From Flavobacterium cellulosilyticum (lineage in GTDB: Bacteria > Bacteroidota > Bacteroidia > Flavobacteriales > Flavobacteriaceae): a stretch of DNA of 64,000 nt. Of this stretch, positions 51,686 through 61,831 are shown piece after piece; positions within the stretch are counted from its first letter, which is position 1, and each line of letters begins with the position of its first letter. The DNA lies in contig NZ_SMFK01000015.1 of the NCBI RefSeq assembly GCF_004349355.1, positions 27,711 to 91,710 on the forward strand. Reading direction: 5' to 3'. The notes under the pieces were generated by a model. That model was not told the origin of the DNA. It saw only the letters and a program-made list of their open reading frames with translations, and searched no databases. The translations under genes were made by a program, and so were the position numbers.

Positions 51686-52090
51686 AAAAAAAATATTTAG
51701 TTAGTTAATAAATTCAAAATGGAGTAGGTTGGTAATGAGTTAACTTGGGGTGGTAATTTTTATAAAAGGAACTCAGAAAGTGCTATATAAAACTTAACGG
51801 CGAAACTCACAAAGTAAACTTCCAAATTGGTTTTCAATAAAATGTATAAAATGAAACTAAGTAAGTCGAAAGTTTAAAAGTCGTAAAGTCAAAAGGGTTT
51901 ATGCCAATGAAAATAATGATAAATCAACATATTCCATAATTTTATACCATTTCAAAGTATGATATTATATCGTTTTTCTACTTAGTTAAGAAAGTAAAAT
52001 GATTTTTGTACAAGAGTTTGCATTAGATTTCCATCTTTTTACTTCTTATGTAAAATACTGATTACGATCTCGCTGAGGTGAGAAAAGATT
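51686..52090. other. Gene-free interval between the breakpoint and the pectin operon
   Basis: No coding region is seen. A fragment near 51795-51815 (GGCGAAACTCACAAAGTAAACTT) resembles the CAAAG-type intergenic repeat at 41.1 kb. No clear terminator for the acetylesterase gene was found here. Confidence 0.35.
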
Positions 52091-54040
52091 TTACTTTACT
52101 AAAAACTTTATTGTTTCTGTACCTTCTTTTGATTCAATTTTACTAATATAGATTCCTTTAGTTTTCGGTGAATCTATAATTGATAAATCATCGTTAGTAA
52201 TTGATGATTTAATCAGTTGTCTTCCTACCAAGTCATAGATTGAGATTTTGCTATTTAATGGAGTATTTTTGATTTTAATAAAACCATCCTCTTCCATTAA
52301 TATTACCTTTTTTTTAGAAAACTGATTTGTAGTTAAATTGGATGCAGGGAGGGCAACTCCGTGAATTTTAACATCTGCTAGACAAATTGTTTTGCCTGTT
52401 GCTGCTGAACTATACCAAGGATATACTCTTAGTTTTAAAGTTTCACCATCAATAAGTTTAATTACAGGTATCTTTGAAACAGCGTTCATCGTATTGGATG
52501 TCATGCTCTGAAATTCTCCTGCAACAAATGTAGTAGTGAAATCGTCTTTCGAATAAGAAATGCGACAGCGCATACCGCTTCCACCGGCGCCACCAACATA
52601 TAAACTGATCAAATCAATATTTAATTCTGTTCCAGCGTTGGCTTTGATTCCAAATTGAATATAACGCGTTGAAACCTCATCAATATCACCTGCAGGCCAT
52701 GCGTCGCCAGTAAGTAAATTTCTTTGTGTTTTTCTTGTGGTATCATAACCGCTACCAGAAGGCCATACTGTAGCAGTACCATTAGGTGCAGCATAATTTG
52801 AGACATACATATTACTATAGGATTGGTCAAAAATAGTGGCTGGTCCTTGCAATATTGGGGTATTATTTGTAATTAATGGCCATAAAACGCTCACTTCTGT
52901 CCCTCCAGTTAATTGAATGAAATTGACTGTTAAAGGTATTGTTTTTGTCACGGTTCCATTAGTAACGGTAAGTGTTCCGCTTTTAGTTCCTCCAACTGAT
53001 TGAGTTGTCGAAATGTAAAATTTAGTGAATGCTAAACTACCGGACGCATAATTCATATTGATGGAAGAAGTAAAAGTATCAGTTTTGTTTAGGGCTATCA
53101 AAAAACCACTACTAACAGAAAGACTAAATGCTCCAGCAGCTGGAACTAGATCAAAACCAGTAATGGTTATTTCTTTTGTAAGTGTCTGACCTGTATAAGC
53201 ATCCCCAAAATCACAATTGGTAGGATTTATCAAGACATCAGTTGATGTATTAATATAAGAAGCTAAAATATTCTGTTTTACCATTTCCTGAGCACATAAT
53301 CTAGCAGTTAACGTCCCTAATAATGCTGTAGGGTGTGTAGAATCTGCAGAAACATAAAGTTGAGCTGTACTGGCAGCATCGCCATATGATTCAACTAGAT
53401 TTTTCGTTAAGGTAGTTAAGTCGATAAGTTTTACTCCTTTTTCTACTGAAACTTCTAGCATCGCATAGGCATAGTCATAGGTGTGATCTGTTGCGGGAAG
53501 ACTGAAATCAGGACCTAAATCATGAAGACCTTTACGTGTAATGGTACCGCCGCTAAAATATTTTCGACATAATGAAGTTGCTAAAATTGGTGTAGCACCT
53601 AAAGCACGGGTTTCATCAATGTATTTTCTAAGATATTCTTTATAAGTTGTTTGTGGATTTGTACCTCTGTAGTCCGTTCCATTAATGGGATTTGCAGCAT
53701 CAGTTCCTCCATCAAGTCCTCCGTTTTTCTCATCGTTATGAGCAAATTGAATGATGACATAGTCACCTGTTTTTATCTGTTGCTTTACGGTGGTCCAATA
53801 AGGTGCTTCCATATAAAAACTTTTGCTACTAGCACCATTTTTAGCACGGTTATTAACTTTGACATCTGAGGAAAAAAACTGTTGAAACATCATGCCCCAA
53901 CCTCGAATGTCGGAAGTGTTTTCGTCATAAGTAGCCATGGTAGAATCACCAATAGTATGGAGGGTAATTTGTGCATTCGAAGCAATAATGCTGCAAAAAA
54001 GAAAAGTAATTGTAAATAATTTTGTTAATAATGTTTTCAT
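52091..54040 (-). CDS. Rhamnogalacturonan acetylesterase-like SGNH hydrolase with T9SS sorting domain
   Basis: The 649-residue protein has a signal peptide (ending IIASNAQ), an SGNH domain of the CE12 type (about 25-255: TIGDSTMATYDE with Ser33, GWGMMFQQFF, NRAKNGASSKSFY, IIQFAHNDEK, DSTHPTALLGTL), a middle region of about 120 residues, a beta-rich carbohydrate-binding-like domain (about 390-560), and a C-terminal T9SS domain (KISIYDLVGRQLI). It removes acetyl groups from rhamnogalacturonan. It begins 10 bases after the stop of the upstream pectinesterase gene, so both are one operon. Confidence 0.9.
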   Translation of the reverse strand: MKTLLTKLFTITFLFCSIIASNAQITLHTIGDSTMATYDENTSDIRGWGMMFQQFFSSDVKVNNRAKNGASSKSFYMEAPYWTTVKQQIKTGDYVIIQFAHNDEKNGGLDGGTDAANPINGTDYRGTNPQTTYKEYLRKYIDETRALGATPILATSLCRKYFSGGTITRKGLHDLGPDFSLPATDHTYDYAYAMLEVSVEKGVKLIDLTTLTKNLVESYGDAASTAQLYVSADSTHPTALLGTLTARLCAQEMVKQNILASYINTSTDVLINPTNCDFGDAYTGQTLTKEITITGFDLVPAAGAFSLSVSSGFLIALNKTDTFTSSINMNYASGSLAFTKFYISTTQSVGGTKSGTLTVTNGTVTKTIPLTVNFIQLTGGTEVSVLWPLITNNTPILQGPATIFDQSYSNMYVSNYAAPNGTATVWPSGSGYDTTRKTQRNLLTGDAWPAGDIDEVSTRYIQFGIKANAGTELNIDLISLYVGGAGGSGMRCRISYSKDDFTTTFVAGEFQSMTSNTMNAVSKIPVIKLIDGETLKLRVYPWYSSAATGKTICLADVKIHGVALPASNLTTNQFSKKKVILMEEDGFIKIKNTPLNSKISIYDLVGRQLIKSSITNDDLSIIDSPKTKGIYISKIESKEGTETIKFLVK

Positions 54041-54050
54041 TTTTTTAGCT

Positions 54051-56786
54051 TTAATTTTTATAAACTTTAGTAGATCCTTGTTTTCCGTTTATTTTATAAC
54101 GGACAATATAGATTCCTGATTTCAAACTGTTTAAATCTATTTTTGTAGCAATCTTGGTTTGATACACACGCTGTCCCGTAAGGGAGTAAACTTCAAGATT
54201 CTCAATCACACCATTTGCTCTTAGCACACCATTTTCTAACATGACTTTATCTTCTATACTTAATGAAGTAGAATTTACAGTAATAGAACCCGTACCTGCA
54301 AGTAAACCTGGATTTGTGGTGGCATTGTATGTTCCATTTGCAAGCTTATTTCCATTCAAAGTAAATTGTTTTACTGCAACAGCAGTGTTTAATACTGCCG
54401 AAGCTGATCCATTTATATTCATATTTAAAATATCTCCAGCACATTTCGCATGATTGAAAATGGCTTTATTAGTTGCAGCTAGACTAATAGTTCCTTTTCC
54501 AAATGCATTTTCAACAACACCATCAATTGCAGTTGAGCCTCCAACGGTAGTTGGAGCAGTAGTCAAGTCCCAAGTTCCCGTAAAATTACTATTATCTCCA
54601 CCTAATTTCACAGTTGCAGTATTTGAAGTTCCGCTTCTATTATTATTTACTTTTATTTTATAATTGCCTGAAAAGGTGCCTGGTAAATCCATAGTACTAC
54701 CTGCAGTGTTAGCGCTGCTCATAAATAATGTGATATCACCATTTAATATAACAGGAGCATTTAAATAAAAACCGGTACCACTTGTTGCATAATTAAAAGA
54801 AGTTCCTTGTTCCATTCTAACAGGTCCTAGACATTGGGATATTGAGGTTTTTCTTAAAAGAATGTATCCACCATTAGACAAATACATATCACCTTTAAAT
54901 ACAGTTGAAACTGCTTCTATATAACGACCACTAACTATTACTTTCTCACCTAATTCTGGTAATAAAGCCGGAGAATAATAAGTTGCATTATCCCAGTTGC
55001 TATTTGCTGTTCCACCATTAAAAGTAAATTGGCTCGGCCTTCCAATAATTATTTTCCCTGTACCACTAATGGTTCCAGGATTAGTTGTTGCATCATATTG
55101 CCCCGTTCCTTTTAAAACACCATCAACATACCACTCACTAATGGTAATGTCTTGATTCAGAACAACTGATGCTGATCCTTCGGTATAAAGGGGTGTTTTG
55201 GTTTGAAATGCAGTGCTTACATCTATAGTTAATTTCCCATTAGTTTTGACACTTATTTTTCCAGCATTTCCAAGAGAATTTGCTATTTTAGCTTGTAAAT
55301 TCCCTGCTTGAATAACTAATTCTCCAGTATAACCTGAATTATTTCCGTTCAATTGGCAAATACCAGTACCACTCTTAGTTATTTGGTGTACTCCAGTAAT
55401 TACTGCAGTAATAGTAAGATTGCCAGAAGTATTGATGTTTAACGTTCCCTTAGTTTTAATGTTTCCTGATAACGATGCACTAACAGAAGAAGAAACTGTT
55501 GACTGATTAAGTGTAAGTAAAGTGGCTGAACTATTTGCAGAAACATCAATTGTTGCTCCATTCAATAAATTTAAATCTGCGGCAAAACTTCCACCATTTG
55601 CATCTATTGTCAAACTACCGTCAACATTTGCAACTTCCGAAACTGCTGGTACACCATCTGGATTCCAGTTATTTGCTTCTAACCATCCATTATTAGTAGC
55701 ACCACCATCCCAATTATACACCCTTACAGCTGGTGCTATTGCCGTAGGATCCCAGTTATCTGAACCTGCTAATACAATTTTTGGCTCATATAAATTGGCT
55801 TCAGCCTGATTTACCATAGCTCTAAGGCCTGCCCAATTAGCTCTACCACTCATATTAGCACCTGCACCTGTATTCATCCATTCATACAAATGTAGATCAG
55901 TACTAGTATCAGAATAATCCATATTCCATTTATCACCCCAACCTTGTGGATGAATTTCCGCTGGCATTGTACAATATAACCACGCAACCTTTGGGTATTC
56001 ATGCCATGGACGACCTAACCTTATTAAAGCGCCATTATCTGATGATGAAGGACTATTAGAATTATAAGTTAAATTACACTTATAAAATACAAAACCATAA
56101 GTTTGAGCAATTGTAGTTGAGGGCGCTGTTATCCATCCTCCTCCAAAACTTCTAATTTCACATTTATTAAAAAAGGCCACACCACGACCATAAATATAAT
56201 CGGTTCTACCCTCAATAACACAGCTGTCAAAATAAGCACGCGAAGTTTCGCCCATCCAAAAGTAAATAGTATCTTGATAGGCTAATAAATTGCAATTAAC
56301 AAATACATTTCGATCTGACTGAATGGTGAGGGCCTGTGCCTGACCTACATTACCTGCAGTATTTTGAATTGTTATATTTTCAGCCCTAAAATTGTTGGCT
56401 TGAATTGTAAGTGTAGCAGCTGTTCTTACAAGTTCAGTATTACTACTCCAAAGCGCTACTTTTGAATCTGGACATAAACCATCTCCGCCATCATTACAAT
56501 TATAAATATCATAAGAAATAATAGTTTCTTCTCTACTTTCACCTATTAAAGTAATGTTGGTTTTGTTAGCAGGAACAATTAATTTTTCTTTATTATATAA
56601 ACCTCGTTTTACATAAATAACAGTAGGTATTCCTGCCGGTACTGCATTAAAAGCTGCTTGTATAGAGGTGAAATTTCCAGTTCCGTTAATGTCTACAACA
56701 ATATCTGGACTAAAGTTTTGTGCAAATAATGTATTTGATAATAAAAGACCAATAAAGAAGAGACTTGCTTTTTTGAGTAGTTTCAT
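54051..56786 (-). CDS. Secreted pectinesterase (CE8) with beta-helix-like region and T9SS sorting domain
   Basis: The 911-residue protein has a signal peptide (ending SNTLFAQ) and an N-terminal CE8 domain (about 25-330: VDINGTGNFTSIQAAFNAVP, QALTIQSDRN, LLAYQDTIYFW, GRTDYIYGRG with the catalytic Asp, and LIRLGRPWHEY). A passenger-like region of beta repeats follows (about 375-820, LTIDANGGSF, CQLNGNNSGYTGELVIQAG), then a T9SS sorting domain (NLEVYSLTGQRVYQTK). It demethylates pectin outside the cell. It leads an operon with the acetylesterase and has a perfect LacI-type operator upstream. Confidence 0.92.
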   Translation of the reverse strand: MKLLKKASLFFIGLLLSNTLFAQNFSPDIVVDINGTGNFTSIQAAFNAVPAGIPTVIYVKRGLYNKEKLIVPANKTNITLIGESREETIISYDIYNCNDGGDGLCPDSKVALWSSNTELVRTAATLTIQANNFRAENITIQNTAGNVGQAQALTIQSDRNVFVNCNLLAYQDTIYFWMGETSRAYFDSCVIEGRTDYIYGRGVAFFNKCEIRSFGGGWITAPSTTIAQTYGFVFYKCNLTYNSNSPSSSDNGALIRLGRPWHEYPKVAWLYCTMPAEIHPQGWGDKWNMDYSDTSTDLHLYEWMNTGAGANMSGRANWAGLRAMVNQAEANLYEPKIVLAGSDNWDPTAIAPAVRVYNWDGGATNNGWLEANNWNPDGVPAVSEVANVDGSLTIDANGGSFAADLNLLNGATIDVSANSSATLLTLNQSTVSSSVSASLSGNIKTKGTLNINTSGNLTITAVITGVHQITKSGTGICQLNGNNSGYTGELVIQAGNLQAKIANSLGNAGKISVKTNGKLTIDVSTAFQTKTPLYTEGSASVVLNQDITISEWYVDGVLKGTGQYDATTNPGTISGTGKIIIGRPSQFTFNGGTANSNWDNATYYSPALLPELGEKVIVSGRYIEAVSTVFKGDMYLSNGGYILLRKTSISQCLGPVRMEQGTSFNYATSGTGFYLNAPVILNGDITLFMSSANTAGSTMDLPGTFSGNYKIKVNNNRSGTSNTATVKLGGDNSNFTGTWDLTTAPTTVGGSTAIDGVVENAFGKGTISLAATNKAIFNHAKCAGDILNMNINGSASAVLNTAVAVKQFTLNGNKLANGTYNATTNPGLLAGTGSITVNSTSLSIEDKVMLENGVLRANGVIENLEVYSLTGQRVYQTKIATKIDLNSLKSGIYIVRYKINGKQGSTKVYKN

Positions 56787-57266
56787 AGTAATAAGTAGTT
56801 TTTTTTAATATAATTTATTTTAAATTTGTTAATTATACAATATTCGCATTGTAATCGATTACAAATATAGGTTGTTGTTATAATTCTTTTCATGGTCTAA
56901 ATACAAAATGATAGGGGTTAAATAACAAATGGATTACTTTAAGAGCGTTTATTGCTAATAGATACCTCAAATTTCTAAACCTTAATTTGTGTTCAATATT
57001 CGACTCCCAATTACTTCGATTTTATTTAAAAAAAAGCAATGTGGCAAAAAATAGGATTAGTAATCAATCTTTTAAAAAAAACTAAAAAATTACGGCCTTT
57101 TAATTTTGTTCCATCTTTTAAAAAAGTATTATATAAAATAACTTTTTTTTAGAAGCTGAGAGTCTAATATGCTAAAACCACTGTTAATATTCGAACCAAT
57201 CACCATTAGGTTTATTTTACAAATTGTTCTAATTTCGTTAGGACTACTTTAAAAAAAACAATTTTA
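56787..57266. other. Divergent control region between the pectin operon and the HTCS gene
   Basis: It holds the pectinesterase promoter and operator at 56849-56869. The 400 bases on the HTCS side are AT-rich, and I could not point to a clear -33/-7 pair or an HTCS binding site there. No small gene is seen. Confidence 0.5.
56849..56869 (-). promoter_or_regulatory. Promoter -7 box with perfect LacI-type operator (pectinesterase-acetylesterase operon)
   Basis: TTGTAATCGATTACAA (56849-56864) is a perfect 16-base palindrome. On the minus strand it overlaps the end of TATATTTG (56862-56869), an exact -7 box, 76 bases upstream of the pectinesterase start. A bound repressor would cover the transcription start. 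Confidence 0.75.
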
Positions 57267-60200
57267 ATGAAAATACTGGGTAAAATTTTTTTATTAATTT
57301 TAATAGTTTTTCTGCTCCCTTTTGATGTAAAAGGGCAACAAAATTTTTCATTTGAACATTTTTTAGTAGAAGATGGACTTCCTCACAATACCATAAGCCA
57401 AATTATCCAAGATAAAAAAGGATTTATTTGGTTGGGTACCTTTAATGGTCTCAGTAAATATGACGGTTCTACTTTTCAAAACTATAAAACTCAAGCATCA
57501 GATAAGGTCTTAATGAAAAGTAACCGAATCAATAAAATTATTGAAGATAAATTTGGTCGTATTTGGATACGATCGGATATTTATAAAACAAATACCTATT
57601 GTTTTGATCCTAAAACGGAAACTTTTTGGGGTACTGAACTAATTCCCAATTTATCAAAAACTGGATTTCCATTAAGCAAAATAAAAGTCAATAAATCCGG
57701 TTTAGTATGGCTGCTTTCTGAAACAGATGGATGTATTTTGATTTCCGACTCTTTGTTTACAACAAAAATATACAGCAAAAAACAAAAAACACTTTCATCT
57801 TCTGCTGTTTATTCAGTACATGAAGATGAGCAAAAAAATTCTTGGCTATTAACAGATAATGGATTAACTCTAGTTAAATTTGATAAACTAAGTCAGCCAA
57901 TTAATTACTTTTCAAGTCAAAATGGTAAAACTACTTCATTTTATTCCGCCGTTGAATTGGATGATGAGGTTTGGTTTGGTGGTTCAAACGGTCAAATCGC
58001 TAAATATTCTAAAAAAGGACATTCATTTAGAACACAAAAAATAGAATTGGATGCTACTATTACTTGGATGGCTAAATTGGATGAACAGACAATTGTGGCT
58101 TTAACTGATCAAAAAGGTTTTTGTACTATTAATATTTTCACAGGAAGCATTCGAATTTATAATTCAGATACCGTAAAAGGACTTATAACTAATAATATAA
58201 ACCCTATTGAGCTTGTAAAGAATAGTCAATTATGGTTTGTGAGCAATCGAAAAACGGGTATTTATCTGTTTGATTTTTCTGAACAAAAACTGTATTATTA
58301 CCCTCCAATTTTACAGGGATTAACTAGGCCAACTATACCTGTAGTACCATATGTTTTTACTGATTATAAAGGAGACGTATGGGTACAACCTTATGGCGGA
58401 GGTTTTTCAAAATTTAACCCAAGTAATCATGAACTCATTCCATTTAATTATACTGATTATTTCCCTAACGGTAATTTTACAAATAGTTTTATTACCACTT
58501 TTTTTGATAAGCAGGGAAATTTATGGTATAGCACTGAATTAGCAGGTTTAGTGAAAGTGGTGTTTAGTGAAAATAATTTCAAAACATCTAGTGTAACCAA
58601 TAAATTAATTGAGTCTTCTACTAAAGTTGTACGGTCTATTTTTCAGGACAAAACAGGTAATATTTGGGTAGGTAACAAACAAAATCAAATTGTTGTTTTA
58701 GATAAAAATTTCAATCAAATTGGGAGTCTTTCTTCCTCTGGACAATTAAAGAAAAATTCAAAATGGAACAATGCTGCTTATAGTATTATGCAAGACAACC
58801 AATCGAATATTTGGATTGGTACCCGCGGAGATGGACTTTATAAATTAATTCCACAAAAAGGAGAGTTTACTTATAAAGTAATTAATTATAAAAACGATAA
58901 ATCAAATCCTTATAGCATAACAAGTGATGATATTTATAACGTTTTTCAAGATAAAAATAATCGAATTTGGTTGGGGACTTTTGATGGTCTTAACCTGATC
59001 AACACTAATATAAATGGAGAAACACATTTTATTAGCTATAAAAATAAATGGAAATCGTACCCAATAGACAGTTTTGATAAAGTGCGCTGCATAAAACAGT
59101 CTGCTGAAGGACTGCTATATGTAGGAGCAACCAAAGGACTGCTAGTATTTGATCCCAATAAAATGTTTGCTTCTTCCTCTATTAAAAAATATGAAATTGG
59201 ATTTGATGAAACTCATATTGGGCTAAACGGTAATGATGTTATAGATATTTGCATCACCAAGAAAAAGGAAATTTTTGTAGCTACTACTACAGGAGGGATT
59301 AACAAAGTTGTTAAAAAAGATGCTGTAGGTTTTCCACTAAAATTTAAAAGTTATACTAAAAATAACGGTTTACCCTCTGATAATATTCTTTCGCTTTTGG
59401 AAGATGTCGATGGAAAAATATGGATAGCAAGTGATTATACCTTATCTCGTTTTAATCCCAATCAAGAATTTTTTGAAATATTTCATGAGGTGAAAGGAAT
59501 TATATCCAATTATAATTTTTCTGAAGCTACAGCATTAAAATTAAAATCTGGCGAATTGCTATTTGGATATTCAGAGGGGATTTTACATTTCTTTTCAGAC
59601 CAAATAAAAACTAATGATTTCACTCCTTATTTAGCCTTTTCCAATCTTCAACTTTTTAATCAAAAAGTTTCGATTAACAAAGATTCTCCTTTAAATTTCT
59701 CCATTGATGATAGTAAGGAATTGGTTTTATCGCACGATCAAAATTTCTTTACTATTGAATTTGCAGCACTCGATTATAAAAATCCTGCCAATATTAATTA
59801 TGCTTATAAATTAGAAGGATTTGATAAAAATTGGAATTACGTCAAAGCGCATGGTACAGCAACGTATACCAATGTACCCAAAGGGAAATATGTTTTTAAA
59901 GTAAAATCGGCCAATAGCCAAGGTGTTTGGGCTGAGAACGAACGTCAATTACCAATAATCATCAAACCTTCAATTTGGAATTCCAACTTTTCGTATATTA
60001 TATATGTTTTAATTCTAATTGGTCTCTTCTTACTTATTAACCATACTTTAATAACCATATTTAGATTAAAAAGCAATGTGAAGTTAGAGAAAGAAATCTC
60101 GAATATAAAACAAAAATTTTTCATAGATATTTCACATGAATTGCGCACACCTTTAACTCTAATTTCTTCGCCTATAGAATACCTAATTAATGACAATAGA

Positions 60201-61643
60201 ACTCCTGAAGCTATAAAAAAACAACTTTCCTATATAGCCCATAGCTCGAACAGACTGCAAAGACTTGTAAATCAAATTTTAGATTTTCGTAAAATTCAAG
60301 ATACAGGTATAAAGGTTTCTGAAATAAACGTAGCTGCGTTTGTGAAAAATATTTTTAACGATTTTATAGAGGTAGCAAAAGAAAAAGATATTCATTTCAC
60401 TTTTCAGAACAATACTAAAGAGACTAAAATCTGGGCCGATAGGAATGGATTCGAAAAAATTATAATGAATCTATTATCCAATGCCTTTAAGTATACCCCA
60501 AAAGGAAAGTCGATTACAGTAAAAATTACAAAAAAAGAAAAACAAGTAGGAATTCATTTTATTGATGAGGGTATTGGGATTCCAAAAGAAAACCAAAGTA
60601 AGCTGTTTACTCGTTTCGTTTCGTTTAGCGATATAAGTAATAACCCTAGTACAGGAATTGGTTTGTCAATGGTAAAAGAACTTGCCGAAAAACATAATGC
60701 TAAATTATTTTTTGAAAGTGAACCGAATAAAGGAAGTTCTTTTTCTATTTATTTTAAGTTAGGTAAAGAACATTTTTCAAACGAAGTTGATTTTATTAAT
60801 GAAGAAGAAAAACAGGAATCGGAATCTAATTTAACTTTAACTCCAAAATTATCTGTAAGTGACATTCAAGAAAAATATAAAATTTTGGTTGTTGAAGATG
60901 AACCAGAATTACGATCATTTATTAAAAGTGTACTTGAGGATAAGTATGAAGTTATAGTAGCAGATGATGGCGAGAAGGGGTATGAATTAGCTATTAAAGA
61001 TAATCCAGACTTTATTATTAGTGATATTATGATGCCAAAACTAAGTGGAGTTGATCTATTAAAAAAGATTAGAAAAAATATAGAGACCAGTCATATTCCA
61101 GTAATTTTACTAACTGCAAAAGCGAATATAGAAAGCAAATTGGAAGGACTCTCTTATGGTGCGGATGATTATATTACCAAACCTTTTAGTGTCTCTTACT
61201 TATCGGCTCGAATTGAAAATCTTCTTAACCAACGAAAGCGATTACAAAATATTTTTGGTGTTTTTGATAAAAATGAGTTAAAAGACTTTAATCCTATGCC
61301 TTGTTTAATCTCCGACCAAGATGAAGAGATTATGCAAAGAGTTATGCTTTTAATAGAAGAAAATATAGATAACAACAATTTTTCTGTAGAGGAATTAGGC
61401 TCAAAGGTTGGATTGAACCGAACTACATTTGGGAACAAAATTAAAAGTCTTACGGGATATACCCCCGTAGAATTCATTAGAGATATCAGAATAAAGAGAG
61501 CCGCTCAATTAATTATTAGTAGCCAGTTGTTAATAAAGGAAATTGCTTTTATGACAGGGTTTTCAGACATGAAATATTTCAGTAAATCCTTTAAGAATAA
61601 ATATGATGTTACTCCTATGGAATATAGGAAACAAAATAAATAG
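57267..61643 (+). CDS. Hybrid two-component system sensor/regulator (HTCS)
   Basis: The 1458-residue protein joins all parts of a signalling system. It has a signal sequence (1-23), a periplasmic double beta-propeller of Reg_prop repeats (about 24-770, with repeated GLPHNTISQIIQDKKGFIWLGT-type blades), a Y_Y_Y domain (about 785-890), one membrane helix (about 910-935), a histidine kinase (FIDISHELRTPLTLIS, His near 958; NLLSNAFKYTPKG; GIGLSMVKELAEKH), a receiver (VVEDEPEL, phospho-Asp in IISDIMMPKLSG near 1252) and an AraC-type DNA-binding domain (about 1360-1458). It senses a glycan breakdown product and activates nearby polysaccharide genes. Here pectin is the likely signal, from the divergent pectin operon. 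Confidence 0.94.
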   Translation: MKILGKIFLLILIVFLLPFDVKGQQNFSFEHFLVEDGLPHNTISQIIQDKKGFIWLGTFNGLSKYDGSTFQNYKTQASDKVLMKSNRINKIIEDKFGRIWIRSDIYKTNTYCFDPKTETFWGTELIPNLSKTGFPLSKIKVNKSGLVWLLSETDGCILISDSLFTTKIYSKKQKTLSSSAVYSVHEDEQKNSWLLTDNGLTLVKFDKLSQPINYFSSQNGKTTSFYSAVELDDEVWFGGSNGQIAKYSKKGHSFRTQKIELDATITWMAKLDEQTIVALTDQKGFCTINIFTGSIRIYNSDTVKGLITNNINPIELVKNSQLWFVSNRKTGIYLFDFSEQKLYYYPPILQGLTRPTIPVVPYVFTDYKGDVWVQPYGGGFSKFNPSNHELIPFNYTDYFPNGNFTNSFITTFFDKQGNLWYSTELAGLVKVVFSENNFKTSSVTNKLIESSTKVVRSIFQDKTGNIWVGNKQNQIVVLDKNFNQIGSLSSSGQLKKNSKWNNAAYSIMQDNQSNIWIGTRGDGLYKLIPQKGEFTYKVINYKNDKSNPYSITSDDIYNVFQDKNNRIWLGTFDGLNLINTNINGETHFISYKNKWKSYPIDSFDKVRCIKQSAEGLLYVGATKGLLVFDPNKMFASSSIKKYEIGFDETHIGLNGNDVIDICITKKKEIFVATTTGGINKVVKKDAVGFPLKFKSYTKNNGLPSDNILSLLEDVDGKIWIASDYTLSRFNPNQEFFEIFHEVKGIISNYNFSEATALKLKSGELLFGYSEGILHFFSDQIKTNDFTPYLAFSNLQLFNQKVSINKDSPLNFSIDDSKELVLSHDQNFFTIEFAALDYKNPANINYAYKLEGFDKNWNYVKAHGTATYTNVPKGKYVFKVKSANSQGVWAENERQLPIIIKPSIWNSNFSYIIYVLILIGLFLLINHTLITIFRLKSNVKLEKEISNIKQKFFIDISHELRTPLTLISSPIEYLINDNRTPEAIKKQLSYIAHSSNRLQRLVNQILDFRKIQDTGIKVSEINVAAFVKNIFNDFIEVAKEKDIHFTFQNNTKETKIWADRNGFEKIIMNLLSNAFKYTPKGKSITVKITKKEKQVGIHFIDEGIGIPKENQSKLFTRFVSFSDISNNPSTGIGLSMVKELAEKHNAKLFFESEPNKGSSFSIYFKLGKEHFSNEVDFINEEEKQESESNLTLTPKLSVSDIQEKYKILVVEDEPELRSFIKSVLEDKYEVIVADDGEKGYELAIKDNPDFIISDIMMPKLSGVDLLKKIRKNIETSHIPVILLTAKANIESKLEGLSYGADDYITKPFSVSYLSARIENLLNQRKRLQNIFGVFDKNELKDFNPMPCLISDQDEEIMQRVMLLIEENIDNNNFSVEELGSKVGLNRTTFGNKIKSLTGYTPVEFIRDIRIKRAAQLIISSQLLIKEIAFMTGFSDMKYFSKSFKNKYDVTPMEYRKQNK

Positions 61644-61761
61644 AAATGACAAACAAATCTTAACTTTATGACATGGGGTTAGAAACAGTATCCCTCGAGT
61701 ATTGTAAAATTCGACTGATAAGCTAGTTTTATTAAATAGGGAATACAGCAAATAATTCGAA

Positions 61762-61790
61762 AAAAAAACCGCTCATTGCAGAGCGGATTT
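61762..61790 (-). terminator. Terminator of the M20 dipeptidase gene
   Basis: The stem CCGCTC/GAGCGG with a 6-base loop. Read on the minus strand it ends in a long T-run, 42 bases after the dipeptidase stop. Confidence 0.8.
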
Positions 61791-61831
61791 TATATTCATT
61801 TTTTTTAAAGTTCAAGACTTTTAAAAAAATT

